From positions 13,769 through 77,768 of the forward strand of contig JBFXGM010000026.1 in the NCBI GenBank assembly GCA_050178015.1: a stretch of DNA of 64,000 nucleotides. Direction: 5' to 3'. The stretch's first letter is position 1, and every line of letters starts with the position of its first letter. Positions 51,598-61,044 of this stretch are shown here, piece by piece. Source of the DNA: Gaoshiqia sp050178015. GTDB taxonomy: Bacteria > Bacteroidota > Bacteroidia > Bacteroidales > Prolixibacteraceae. The notes under the pieces were generated by a model, which saw nothing but the letters and a program-made list of their open reading frames with translations, was not told the DNA's origin and did not search any database. Position numbers and translations under genes: made by a program.

Positions 51598-53832
51598 ATG
51601 AAATTAGCTTATATAGCCACTTACCCGCCGCGTGAATGTGGCATCGGCACCTTCACGAATAACTTGTTCAAATCCATGCTGACCGAAAGTGACGGTACAG
51701 ACGAAAAGCACGAGGGGTTTGTAGTCGCGTTAAACGATAACGAGCTGACTTATAAATACCCGGAAGAAGTAAAACTGACTATCCGCCAGGATCACCAGGA
51801 AGACTACCTGAAAGCCGTAAAATACATTAACCTAAGCGGTGCCGATATTTGCGTACTCGAACATGAGTTTGGCATATTTGGAGGACATAGCGGGGTTTAC
51901 ATCCTCCCGCTGTTGCACCGGCTTGAAATGCCACTCATCGTTACCCTGCATACCATCCTTAAAAACCCTTCGTATAACGAAAAGGCGATTTTAGAGGAAA
52001 TCTGTAAAATGGCTACTAAAATAGTGGTGATGACCCGCAAAGCCATTGAATTTCTAACAAGGATCTACAATGTTCCAAAAGAAAAGATTGTCCTGATCGA
52101 ACATGGTGTTCCGGATATTCATTTCGACTCCGAAAAATCGAAAAAGGAGTTTAAGCTTGAACGCAAGAAGGTAATCCTAACCTTTGGCTTTATCGGACGC
52201 AGCAAAGGAATTGAGACGGTCATCAAGGCATTGCCCAAAGTAGTCGAAAAATATCCCAACATCATTTATATCGTTTTGGGGAAAACGCACCCGAACGTGT
52301 TGCGCCATTCCGGCGAAGAATATCGGATTTTTCTGATGCGCCTGGTAAAAAACCTGCAATTGGGAAAGCAAGTTGTGTTTTTGAACGAGTTTGTTGATGA
52401 GCAGGATTTATTCAAGTATTTGTACGCCTGCGACATTTACATCACCCCTTATTTGAACGAAGCCCAAATTACCAGCGGCACCCTTTCGTACGCTGTTGGC
52501 GTTGGGGCTGCTGTTTTGTCAACGCCTTACTGGCATGCTGCCGAATTATTATCAGAGGGAAGGGGACGACTTTTCAACTTTAACGACCCGGATCATCTTT
52601 CGAAAACATTGAACGAGCTGTTGGATCATCCGGAAGAATTGCTGGAATTGAAAAGGAAAGCATCGGAGTACGGACAAAAAATTACCTGGCCAAAAACCGG
52701 TGAGAAATATTTGGCGCTCGCTTCAACAATCCTGAAGGATGGGTACCACATTGCAGAAAAGCAAGATTCGGTATTGGATTTACTGATTCTACCGCCCTTT
52801 TCTCTCGCCCACATCAACCGGCTAACCGATGATACCGGCATCATCCAACATGCCAAATTTGGTATCCCCAACTTAAAAGAAGGCTACTGTCTGGATGATA
52901 ATTCCCGCGCGTTACTTATGGTGCTTATGGCATACCGACAGATGAAAGACATGCGGGCACTGGAATTGTCGCCCATCTACTTAAGTTATATCCACTACAT
53001 GCAAAATGCAGACGGTACCTTTCGGAATTTCCTGAGTTTTAGCCGGAACTTTTTGGACGAGGTGGGTTCTGAAGATTCGTTTGGACGCACGATCTGGGCA
53101 TTGGGATATTTATTGGGCAATGCCCCAAACGATGCCTATTACCAAACCGGGAGATTAGTATTTTTCAATGCTGCTCCCCATTTTGAAAAGTTGAAGTCAA
53201 TCCGTGGTATAGCCAATACCATGATTGGGATCAGTTATTACCTGAAAAGTAACCCGTCCGATGATTCTATGACTGAACGGTTGCGGAACATGGCTTTTAC
53301 ATTAGTCAAACATTTTCAGGAGAATGAATCTGCCGACTGGAAATGGTTTGAATCGTTACTGGCCTACGATAATGGTATTTTACCTTTGGCGCTTTTGCAT
53401 TCAGCGGAAATTTTGAACGATGATAAAATAACAAAAACTGCGATGCAGGCAATGGACTTTTTGACCAGCCATACCTTAAGGGACAACTACTTATCGATTA
53501 TCGGAAATGAAAAATGGTACAAAAAAGAAGGCGAGCGTTCTGTTTTTGCGCAGCAGCCCATCGATGCCATGTCCATGGTACTCATGTATCACCAGGCTTA
53601 TCATTTAACCAAGTACAAAGACTATCTCACCAAACTGTATACTTCGTTTTTGTGGTTTTTGGGAGAGAACGACCTGCGTATGAGCTTGTATGATTTCGAA
53701 ACCAAAGGATGTTGTGATGGTTTTGAAAGTTACGGTGTGAACCGGAATCAGGGAGCCGAAAGTTCGCTGGCCTATTTAATTTCGCATTTAACAGTGTTGG
53801 AGGCTTACGAGGAATTCCACCAATCAGAATAA
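51598..53832 (+). CDS. GT4-type glycosyltransferase fused to a C-terminal helical-barrel domain
   Basis: 744 residues. N-terminal glycosyltransferase (about 1-385): MKLAYIATYPPRECGIGTF opening, GFIGRSKGIETVIKALPKV and the donor-site YITPYLNEAQITSGTLSYAVGVG, a GT-B retaining fold with the E-x7-E region. The C-terminal part (about 390-744) is helical, with LKEGYCLDDNSRALLM, RNFLSFSRNFLDEVGSEDSFGRTIWALG and GVNRNQGAESSLAYLI, resembling (alpha/alpha) glycosidase-like barrels. Third gene of the unit headed by element A. Likely makes a storage or surface glycoside under stress; acceptor unknown. Confidence 0.85.
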   Translation: MKLAYIATYPPRECGIGTFTNNLFKSMLTESDGTDEKHEGFVVALNDNELTYKYPEEVKLTIRQDHQEDYLKAVKYINLSGADICVLEHEFGIFGGHSGVYILPLLHRLEMPLIVTLHTILKNPSYNEKAILEEICKMATKIVVMTRKAIEFLTRIYNVPKEKIVLIEHGVPDIHFDSEKSKKEFKLERKKVILTFGFIGRSKGIETVIKALPKVVEKYPNIIYIVLGKTHPNVLRHSGEEYRIFLMRLVKNLQLGKQVVFLNEFVDEQDLFKYLYACDIYITPYLNEAQITSGTLSYAVGVGAAVLSTPYWHAAELLSEGRGRLFNFNDPDHLSKTLNELLDHPEELLELKRKASEYGQKITWPKTGEKYLALASTILKDGYHIAEKQDSVLDLLILPPFSLAHINRLTDDTGIIQHAKFGIPNLKEGYCLDDNSRALLMVLMAYRQMKDMRALELSPIYLSYIHYMQNADGTFRNFLSFSRNFLDEVGSEDSFGRTIWALGYLLGNAPNDAYYQTGRLVFFNAAPHFEKLKSIRGIANTMIGISYYLKSNPSDDSMTERLRNMAFTLVKHFQENESADWKWFESLLAYDNGILPLALLHSAEILNDDKITKTAMQAMDFLTSHTLRDNYLSIIGNEKWYKKEGERSVFAQQPIDAMSMVLMYHQAYHLTKYKDYLTKLYTSFLWFLGENDLRMSLYDFETKGCCDGFESYGVNRNQGAESSLAYLISHLTVLEAYEEFHQSE

Positions 53833-53860
53833 TTGCATTGAATCTGAAAAGCCTCAGCGC

Positions 53861-54844
53861 TTATTTTATGTGAGAGCTGGAGTTTTTTTGATAAGGTGAT
53901 AACATACTTGAAAATAATTTACGATCGAACAGATACAAACAATACCGTATTTTTGTGTATGGGTTTAGCGCTTTTTTTTCATTTTCAGCGATCTGTTCGG
54001 CTGCATGCAAATAGGTTTCCAGCACATTATTCAGTTCACTTTCAGTGAACCCTTTTTTGATATCCAAAATTTCCTGAACGAATCCGTCAACCTTAAATTC
54101 GATAAAGTTGTAATCCGGAAAATGTTTCAAGGCCACAAACAAAAAGCGGAATACATCCAGCGGCTTGTCTTTTTCAATGGCACCACCCATTTTGATCCGG
54201 TCATTGACTCTTTTTTCCTCCAGGGCGATTTCATCATCTATCCGCAGAAATTCATCATCAGCAATTTCAAATAAAGCAGACAGGCGGTTAATTCTTCGTT
54301 TCAGACTTTGCGGAATACTCTTCTTATATTTGATCTTATGATCCAAGACGCTCCAGGCATCTTGAATAATTGTCCTGATCTGCAACTCGAAACGAATATC
54401 TTCATAGGGAGCAAACTCACTTTTTTTGCTGTATTTGGCATTTAGAGTTAGGTCAAGGTGTAAACTTTTATAACCGAATTTATCATCCGTACTTTCTATC
54501 TGGCTGGTTTTATCGGCAATAGCAACTTCCCTGAAGAATCTATGAAGCTCCTTCCTGATCAAATTAACATCCCTCAGGTAAAGGCAAACCACTCTAATCC
54601 CTATAAAATCGGTTAAATAGGTGAGTATCTTATAGTCTTTTCCCCGCGAAGGTATTTCCCTTAGATATTTTCGCTCAAATTTGCTCAGGCATTCATCATA
54701 ATCTTTAACCCTTCCCGAAACATGCTCAACGTTTGGCAGCGAGTCAATAAGTTGGATCAAGAATGTCAGGGCTGAATTATAATACGCCAAATTGGAGTTA
54801 TAATAGTTTTGAAATTCTTTTATTTTGAGTTCAATGTTGTTCAT
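53861..54844 (-). CDS. RelA/SpoT-domain small alarmone synthetase
   Basis: 327 residues. (p)ppGpp synthetase domain: FERKYLREIPSRGKDYKIL, DFIGIRVVCLYLRDVNLI, DDKFGYKSLHLDLTL and ELQIRTIIQDAWSVLDHKIKYK, the RXXD-like and ELQIR motifs. No hydrolase, TGS or ACT domain. A C-terminal helical extension of about 130 residues is present. Would transfer pyrophosphate from ATP to GDP or GTP. Last gene of the unit that begins at element B, after PPK2. Confidence 0.9.
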   Translation of the reverse strand: MNNIELKIKEFQNYYNSNLAYYNSALTFLIQLIDSLPNVEHVSGRVKDYDECLSKFERKYLREIPSRGKDYKILTYLTDFIGIRVVCLYLRDVNLIRKELHRFFREVAIADKTSQIESTDDKFGYKSLHLDLTLNAKYSKKSEFAPYEDIRFELQIRTIIQDAWSVLDHKIKYKKSIPQSLKRRINRLSALFEIADDEFLRIDDEIALEEKRVNDRIKMGGAIEKDKPLDVFRFLFVALKHFPDYNFIEFKVDGFVQEILDIKKGFTESELNNVLETYLHAAEQIAENEKKALNPYTKIRYCLYLFDRKLFSSMLSPYQKNSSSHIK

Positions 54845-54947
54845 CCTTCAAATTGATAAAATAAGAAAACTTGGGCTGAATACACAGGGAGTAAATTCGA
54901 TCCCGTCAATCGTCTGATTAATTCATTTTGACACCGCTAAACCTGAA

Positions 54948-55823
54948 TTAAACAGGCTTTATAAGTTGCTCGCGCACCAATTGCAATTCCTGACGATGTT
55001 TTTCAGTGGTTTCAGGATAAGCCATTTTAAGTTCTCCCAGTGCATCAAGCACAATTTTGGAAACGATTAATCGGGCATTCTCCTTGTCATCGGCCGGAAT
55101 AATATACCACGGAGCATGCGGCGTACTTGTTTCGTTTAGGCAGCACTCATAAGCATCCGTGTAGTTGTCCCAGTAATCACGCTCGTTCGTATCGGAGATA
55201 CTGAATTTCCAGTTTTTGTCCGGATCATCAATCCGCTCGATGAAACGCTTTCGTTGCTCATCTTTCGACAAGTGCAGGAAAAACTTTATAATTCGGGTAC
55301 CATTTCGGTAGAGGTGTTCCTCCAGATCAACGATTGAGCGATATCGTCCGTCCCAAATTGTATTTAAATCAAGAGATTCATCCGGTAGTCCCTGCCCGTT
55401 TAGAATCTCTGGATGCACACTTACGATGAGCACTTCCTCGTAATAAGATCGATTGAAAATGCCGATTCGTCCACGCTCCGGCAAACACCTTGTTGTGCGC
55501 CAAAGAAAATCGTGCTTTAATTCTTCAGCGCTTGGTTGTTTAAAACTGAAAACCTGGCAGGATTGCGGATTGATCCCGGACATGACATACCTGATGACAC
55601 CATCTTTGCCGGCAGCATCCATTCCCTGAAATATCAGGAGAACGGCGTAACGGCCAGATGCATAATGCAGGCGTTGTAGCTTACTGATTTCTTCAACATG
55701 TTTCGCCAGAAGCTTTTCATACTGTTTTTTCGACTTAAAAAAGGGCTTTACACTTGTCGGACAGTCTTTAAGCAGAACCTTTTCTCCGGGACGAACGAGA
55801 AATTTGGTTGAATTGATTTTCAT
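54948..55823 (-). CDS. ppk2: Polyphosphate kinase 2 family (polyphosphate:nucleotide phosphotransferase)
   Basis: 291 residues. Walker A-like FQGMDAAGKDGVIRYVMSG, lid KHDFLWRTTRCLPERGRIGIFNRSYYEEVLIV (Walker B with NRSYYEE), and C-terminal RDYWDNYTDAYECCLNET. Uses polyphosphate to phosphorylate nucleotides. Second to last of the element-B unit; energy or nucleotide reserve in stress. Confidence 0.94.
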   Translation of the reverse strand: MKINSTKFLVRPGEKVLLKDCPTSVKPFFKSKKQYEKLLAKHVEEISKLQRLHYASGRYAVLLIFQGMDAAGKDGVIRYVMSGINPQSCQVFSFKQPSAEELKHDFLWRTTRCLPERGRIGIFNRSYYEEVLIVSVHPEILNGQGLPDESLDLNTIWDGRYRSIVDLEEHLYRNGTRIIKFFLHLSKDEQRKRFIERIDDPDKNWKFSISDTNERDYWDNYTDAYECCLNETSTPHAPWYIIPADDKENARLIVSKIVLDALGELKMAYPETTEKHRQELQLVREQLIKPV

Positions 55824-55909
55824 TTTTCTTGCTGTTTATCCTTATTTCGCTTCTCCTGAATTATTTTCTGATTTGTACCTGAATTTTTCGGATTAACGGA
55901 ACAGTAAAC

Positions 55910-56461
55910 CTATTTGGAATGATGCGTGAGTACAGTTACCGAAACCCCGGTTCCTTTGACTTCATTTGAGAGTGCTTCGGAGAAGGACAAAATATAGGCT
56001 TTGGTAGCATAATAAACAGCCATTAATGGTCCGGGCTGAAATGCGGCTACCGAAGATACATTTAATATTTTCCCGTTATTCACGTTAATCATATCTTTCA
56101 ATATAAGTTTGGTCAGGTGAGTAAGGGTAAGTATGTGCAGGTAAATCATCGATTCCTCCAGTTCCCATTCTGTTTTAGAAAAAAAACCATATAAGCCAAA
56201 TCCTGCATTATTGATAAGTATATCAATATTTCTGCCCTCTAGTTGTTCGTAAATTGCTACGACACATCCGGGCTGACATAAATCACAAATGATTGTTTCA
56301 ACATGTACCGGATAGATATCTCTTATTTTTTGTTTCGTTGCCAATAATTTCTGTTCATCAACATCGACCAAAACTAAATCGAAGGAATCTTGTGCGAGTA
56401 AATTTGAAAACTCAAACCCAAGGCCGGAAGCAGCTCCGGTTACTAAACCTGTTTTCGCCAT
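55910..56461 (-). pseudogene. C-terminally truncated short-chain dehydrogenase
   Basis: 183 residues. N-terminal VTGAASGLGFEFS (TGxxxGxG), NNAGFGLYG, SSVAAF and YYATKAYILSFSEAL (YxxxK) are intact, as in the DltE-like SDR family. The reading frame stops after VTVLTHHSK, where complete family members continue with a CPG motif and about 70 more residues. No continuation in any frame was seen before the PPK2 gene, so a deletion is more likely than a single frameshift. It may be inactive. Located between the 89-residue gene and PPK2 in the element-B unit. Confidence 0.6.
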
Positions 56462-56594
56462 ATTTCTACCTATTTAAAACTCAGTTAATTGCAAACTGGC
56501 GATTAGGTTGCCATTGCGTCGGGTTACGCCCAAAGAAGAACCCGCGGATACAGAGCTATCGATTGAACTTCAGAGGTACAGGATAAACTCTTTT

Positions 56595-56864
56595 CTATTT
56601 TGAGCTTATCGGATGTTCTAATATGTATTTAGTCAAAAGCGAATTCAGCGATTCAAAATAGCTTTTTAGCTGGTTATGTGTTATTTCTAAATTTATTTCA
56701 TCCAAAATGGGTACAGGCATTTCCTCTAAAAATACAACCAGCTCAGGATAATAATCCCTGATTGTCATTGCTATTTTCAGGATTTCTGAATTTAAATCCT
56801 TCTCCCCTTCCTGACCTCGAACGTTTCTATTGCCCATGATTATATGACATCCTGAGATATCCAT
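56595..56864 (-). CDS. Small hypothetical protein, 89 residues
   Basis: Acidic helical protein: LNSEILKIAMTIRDYYPELVVFLEEMPVPI and HNQLKSYFESLNSLLTKYILEHP. I recall similar short proteins next to stress genes in this phylum but no function. First gene after element B. ATG 56864 used; ATG 56837 is an alternative. Confidence 0.7.
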   Translation of the reverse strand: MDISGCHIIMGNRNVRGQEGEKDLNSEILKIAMTIRDYYPELVVFLEEMPVPILDEINLEITHNQLKSYFESLNSLLTKYILEHPISSK

Positions 56865-56946
56865 TTGTTCGTTTAATTTAGTCTTTTACTTGTCACGGAC
56901 GGAAATTGTCCGTTTCCCAAGTTCAATTGGCTGCGATCTTATGGAG

Positions 56947-57014
56947 TAAAGTTAGAACCTACTCTATTATTCCTCATTACAAAATTTCCAAAAAGAATTA
57001 CATAATTCACACAT
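56947..57014 (-). promoter_or_regulatory. AraC-type direct-repeat element B and promoter
   Basis: Minus strand: AATTATGTAAT (57007-56997) and AATTTTGTAAT (56986-56976), 21 bp apart, preceded by TGTGTG. -7-like TAACTTTA lies at 56954-56947, 21 bp after box 2. It heads the leftward unit from the 89-residue gene to the alarmone synthetase. Confidence 0.8.
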
Positions 57015-57077
57015 TCTATTGTTCTGGACAACTCGCAATACCATTGCGTAACCCGTATGGATTTTCCAATGTTTGTG

Positions 57078-58289
57078 TTACTGAAGATTAGTTGGATTAT
57101 TACGAGATGGATCAATTGATCCATTCCTAATTTCATCAAAGAAGGGCGTACTTTTTTCTTCCACACATTTTGCAGCATAGAGGTAAAGTGCGGCGCTCCA
57201 GGTTTGCCAGTCCTGCCCATTCGGTTGACCGTTCTGGGCTTTGATCCATTCATTAAAACCAAAATCCAGGTTTTTTGAAACGGACAGTTTAACGCATTGG
57301 GTAAGTGCCATGAGTTTTTTTTCGGCCAATGAATGGTGTCCGGCTGCAACAAGGGCCGCAACATAAATCGCAGCTGTAAATGGCCAAATTCCCCCATTAT
57401 GGTATTCTCCGGGATTATTATAAACTGAATACCGCTCATGCCAGTCGGGATCCTCAGGTTTTATAAACGGGAAAAAATTGGGTGGCAGATCACCAGTTAA
57501 TTCACCTCTTTCCCTCATGCTGGCACATTCGTCTTCAATCCACGAAATCATTTCATTGGCTCTCGAATGTGATGCGATTCCGGAGAGAATGGCCAGGCTG
57601 TTACCGAGCAGGTCGAAACGTTCGCTACTGTAAATTTTATAGGACCAAAAAGCATAGTAAGGCTTGTGTTTTACCACCAAACCCTCATGAACATGATGGT
57701 GCATCCTGTCACCGATAACAGTAAACCGGCCCATAGCAAGGTGCAGTTTATCTGCTTTTTCGTGTCTTCCCAGCAAACGAAGATAGCTGTACACCAAGAC
57801 ATTTACAAAAAGCCCATAGCCAATTACCCACTGTTCATCGCGCCAATCGCTGGTGGGTTGTTGTGCAACCAGGTAGCGGTCAGAAGGACATTGATAGTCC
57901 ATCCAAACCAACGCTTTTTCAACAGCTTCATGCAGAAAGTCCGGTTCACCGGAGACTTGTCTGAAAATGCCAACTCCCAGTAAAAATAATGGCGTAGTGT
58001 CACTTGAGCCCCGATTATCCTGGTCATGAACCAACGAAGGGATGTGGCCATGTTCTGTCTGATTTTCGGCCAGTGTTTCCAATACCTTTCGAATACTGTT
58101 CAGTAGCTTTTGGTTTCCGGAAACTGCAATTCCCAGGATGGAAAACATCAAGTCCCTGGTGTACGGTTCCGGATACCCCCACCCTGCTGCACGTGGAAGT
58201 CCATGATAAGGCCCATCTGCATTATGACGCAGCACCTCCAGTGCAGCCTGTTTGGCGTTTTCTATCTCTTGTCGGTCGATGGTTTGCAT
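57078..58289 (-). CDS. (alpha/alpha)6-barrel glycoside hydrolase, GH100/debranching-enzyme-like
   Basis: 403 residues. Motifs of the six-hairpin glycosidase clan: RAAGWGYPEPYTRDLMFS near residue 34 (Asp as candidate acid), HGHIPSLVHDQDNRGSSDTTPLFLL, and NNPGEYHNGGIWPFTAAIYVAA near residue 320, similar to alkaline/neutral invertases and glycogen-debranching proteins. No signal peptide. Last gene of the element-C unit, ten bases after the GT4 gene. Possible turnover or trimming of the glycoside made by the neighbouring transferases. Confidence 0.8.
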   Translation of the reverse strand: MQTIDRQEIENAKQAALEVLRHNADGPYHGLPRAAGWGYPEPYTRDLMFSILGIAVSGNQKLLNSIRKVLETLAENQTEHGHIPSLVHDQDNRGSSDTTPLFLLGVGIFRQVSGEPDFLHEAVEKALVWMDYQCPSDRYLVAQQPTSDWRDEQWVIGYGLFVNVLVYSYLRLLGRHEKADKLHLAMGRFTVIGDRMHHHVHEGLVVKHKPYYAFWSYKIYSSERFDLLGNSLAILSGIASHSRANEMISWIEDECASMRERGELTGDLPPNFFPFIKPEDPDWHERYSVYNNPGEYHNGGIWPFTAAIYVAALVAAGHHSLAEKKLMALTQCVKLSVSKNLDFGFNEWIKAQNGQPNGQDWQTWSAALYLYAAKCVEEKSTPFFDEIRNGSIDPSRNNPTNLQ

Positions 58290-58299
58290 GGTCTGATTT

Positions 58300-59445
58300 T
58301 CAAATTAGTATTCCCAATTTATCGTTTATGATCTGTACAAACCGCTTCGCGACAACCCGGTAGTCAAAATTCGCCACGATCCGCTCCCGGCCAGCTTTGC
58401 CCATTTTTTCACGAAGGGCCGGATCGGTCATCAAAACCATTAAATAGTTAGCGATATCCTGGACATTTGCCCGGTAATCGACTATGCGTGGCACTTTAAA
58501 AGTTATTGTATGTTGCTCTTCAAAGCCGGATTCATCACCAAGAATGACTTCGTTTACTGCAATTTTCCGGGCTACTTTGGCAAGCAAGGCCGTTTCGCCA
58601 TGGACCAGGGTATCCAACATTCCCATGGCTTTAATACTGATCACCGGTTTTCCACAGGCACCGGCTTCCACCTGTGGCATTCCAAATCCCTCCAGGCGCG
58701 AAGGTGCTGCGTAAATATCGCATGCTCCAATCAGGTAAGGCATAAAATTGCGGGAAATGGTATTGGTAGCATAAGTGACATTCTTTTCAATCCCCAGATG
58801 TACCGCCATTTCCAGATCGGCCAGGTTTTGGTTCTTTGTTCGCGGCTGCGGCCAAACTTTGCATACATACTTCCAGTCAGGCGCTTTGGCATCGATAATG
58901 GCCAACGCCTGCATAACCTCCTGCGCCCCTTTTGAAGCAGCATCTCCACCAACCGTCAGGATCATTAATTGATCGGGTGAAATGCCCAAAGCTTCGCGGA
59001 CAGCTAAAATTTTCTGATCGTCTTTTGGATATGGAGTAAATGAATCGGTATCACAACCGACGGGCAACACTTCAATTTTATTACTACTGATCCCATCGCG
59101 AACATACATTTCCTTAACCCAATTGGACGTGACAAGAATCAAAGGCAGTGCATTCAAAATCTCCTGATAGTTGGCAATGTAACCATCGGCAACCAGCCAG
59201 GGCACTGGTTGTACTCCATACCGCTGTGGGTGAAGCACCAACTGAGGCGTGTGCCCCCAATAACCCACGCCAACCACAACATCTGGTTCGAACCAGCGAT
59301 AGTACCATTCCTTTTCCTGAGCCGATTCGAAATGGACCGCGTGGGCATCAATGCCCATTCCAAGAAGTCCCTTGTACAACAAATCACCCTGGGTTGCCAG
59401 TCCTCCCGGCGAAGGAGGGTAATCGTACAATACCAATACCTTCAT
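58300..59445 (-). CDS. GT4-family glycosyltransferase
   Basis: 381 residues. GT-B fold: N-terminal MKVLVLYDYPPSPGGLATQ, central MILTVGGDAASKGAQEVMQAL, and donor-site YAAPSRLEGFGMPQVEAGACGKPVISI (E-x7-E). Overlaps the PIG-L stop by four bases, so the two are coupled. Pairing with a deacetylase recalls routes in which an N-acetyl sugar is transferred and deacetylated. Confidence 0.92.
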   Translation of the reverse strand: MKVLVLYDYPPSPGGLATQGDLLYKGLLGMGIDAHAVHFESAQEKEWYYRWFEPDVVVGVGYWGHTPQLVLHPQRYGVQPVPWLVADGYIANYQEILNALPLILVTSNWVKEMYVRDGISSNKIEVLPVGCDTDSFTPYPKDDQKILAVREALGISPDQLMILTVGGDAASKGAQEVMQALAIIDAKAPDWKYVCKVWPQPRTKNQNLADLEMAVHLGIEKNVTYATNTISRNFMPYLIGACDIYAAPSRLEGFGMPQVEAGACGKPVISIKAMGMLDTLVHGETALLAKVARKIAVNEVILGDESGFEEQHTITFKVPRIVDYRANVQDIANYLMVLMTDPALREKMGKAGRERIVANFDYRVVAKRFVQIINDKLGILI

Positions 59446-60086
59446 TCTAAGGTTCCTCCACTATTCAACCATTTTTTAGCATCAAATGATTTTGTAAATT
59501 GCCAAAATGCCTCTGCTTTCGGAGTGGTATTTGCCTCCCAGCTATTCTTATCAAAACCGTAGTTTTCAGTCATGATGGTGTATTTTTTTTGCCAAATCCG
59601 TTTTGTAAGCCAGTTGTAAATAGGAGCATTTTTAACTGCCTTGGGATAATACGCTTTATTACCGTCTTCATAAGCAAATGTCCAAAGTTCACGGGCTGCT
59701 ATTTTATCGGCATGCCAGAGTTTAATAACCGCTGCACTCACTTCTTCATGCCTGATATGCCGGGTATATTCACCGGACACATTGTGCGTAATAATCAGGT
59801 CGAACTGTTTTGCAGGCAATAAATCCAATATAACTTGCCCAAGCTCCTTTGCACCCAAAGGCTTTTGTTCAGGCCCATCATCAAGATACCCCATGGTACC
59901 TTCCGATCTAAGCGCTTTCAATGCACTCTGAAATTTTGGCGCGCGGTCCGGGTCGCTTCCCCTGCATAGTGAAACAATAAAACAGTTCCACGATGGATGG
60001 CTCAATATGGTTCCACCGGCCCATAAAGTTTCATCATCCGGGTGGGCAACAATGACTACAACTGACTTGGCGGTAACTCTGTCCAT
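59442..60086 (-). CDS. PIG-L/LmbE-family N-deacetylase
   Basis: 214 residues. Zinc motif VVIVAHPDDETLWAGG (HPDDE) near the N-terminus and HIRHEEVSAAV as the third ligand. Removes N-acetyl groups from GlcNAc-linked small molecules or glycoconjugates. ATG 60086 begins MDRVTAKSVVV; a TTG lies four codons upstream. Confidence 0.93.
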   Translation of the reverse strand: MDRVTAKSVVVIVAHPDDETLWAGGTILSHPSWNCFIVSLCRGSDPDRAPKFQSALKALRSEGTMGYLDDGPEQKPLGAKELGQVILDLLPAKQFDLIITHNVSGEYTRHIRHEEVSAAVIKLWHADKIAARELWTFAYEDGNKAYYPKAVKNAPIYNWLTKRIWQKKYTIMTENYGFDKNSWEANTTPKAEAFWQFTKSFDAKKWLNSGGTLE

Positions 60087-60100
60087 TTGCAAAAGCAATC

Positions 60101-60577
60101 TTATTTTTTTGTAGGAATAATCAATACCGGTATTGTTGTATATAATAAAACCCGTTCTGTAACACTTCCCATGGCGGTATTTTCAAACCATTTCCGGCTG
60201 TGGGAACCCATAACAATAACATCAGCATGAATACTTTTAGCTACCGTTAATATTGATTCTGCAAAATCACCTTCCTTTGTTTGGGTCTGAATACTGTCAT
60301 CACCGAGATGAAGTTTCGATTTTTCAAGAAACTGTTTGGATAATTCATCTGGCAGAATTTCTTTTTCCAAAACTTCTTTGCTGGTATCCAAATGGCCGGC
60401 AAATCCCATGATTGTGACCCGCCCAATTGAAGTGTAGTACAAAGGATCAGCAATTACGTGCAGCAATGTTATTTTCGCCTTCATTTCTTTGGCGAATATA
60501 AAACCTTCCTCTGCAACTTTTTGCGCACTTGGATCATAATCCAGGGCAATCAACACTTGTTTCATTTTGGTTGTCAT
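60101..60577 (-). CDS. Universal stress protein (UspA family)
   Basis: 158 residues. VLIALDYDPSAQKVAEEGFIFA and HADVIVMGSHSRKWFENTAMGSVTERVLLYTTIPVLII: the C-terminal G-x2-G-x9-G(S/T) ATP-binding motif is modified to GSHSRKWFENTAMGS. Cytoplasmic. Follows the SPFH relic by 81 bp in the element-C unit. Confidence 0.92.
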   Translation of the reverse strand: MTTKMKQVLIALDYDPSAQKVAEEGFIFAKEMKAKITLLHVIADPLYYTSIGRVTIMGFAGHLDTSKEVLEKEILPDELSKQFLEKSKLHLGDDSIQTQTKEGDFAESILTVAKSIHADVIVMGSHSRKWFENTAMGSVTERVLLYTTIPVLIIPTKK

Positions 60578-60658
60578 ATGAACTGAAATTTAAATTATGC
60601 CTCAACTTTATTATCTTACTTTGCTTTCCCGGATTCCGATGTTGTTCGTAACCGGAAA

Positions 60659-60998
60659 TCAACCCGACTTTCCCTTTTGCTTCATGTCCAAGGGTACGAT
60701 GCCAGCCATTTCCCCAATGATATTGACCAAATCAGAACCTGTTGGAACCACTATTCTGGCATTTTTCTCCGAGGAGGTTTCAAGGGCTTGCAGTTTTCTT
60801 AGTAACTTAATTATGGATCGTTTAATCCCATCGGCGACTGTTGCGATCAATAATCGGTATAATCCAATGAAACCCCGGATTGGCCAGCATCTTATACTTT
60901 CCGAGCCGCTCGACCAAACCACGCTGAGTGGGACGTACGATCCGAACCCCAACAAGAAAAAATACTAAAACCGGAATGATTAGGAATAAATAGTTCAT
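60659..60998 (-). pseudogene. SPFH/stomatin-family protein with large internal deletion
   Basis: The minus strand from ATG 60998 reads MNYLFLIIPVLVFFLVGVRI then RPTQRGLVERLGKYKMLANP and GFHWIIPIIDR, the N-terminal membrane anchor and first strand of QmcA/HflK-like proteins, and stops after 57 codons. In another frame just downstream, LLRKLQALETSSEKNARIVVP and TGSDLVNIIGEMAG, the usual SPFH C-terminus, follow to a stop at 60659. The central part of about 200 residues is gone. This looks like an internal deletion that also shifted frame. Confidence 0.8.
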
Positions 60999-61044
60999 TT
61001 TTGTTTTTTAAGGTAAACAGCAATAAAAATCAAAAACATCAGGC

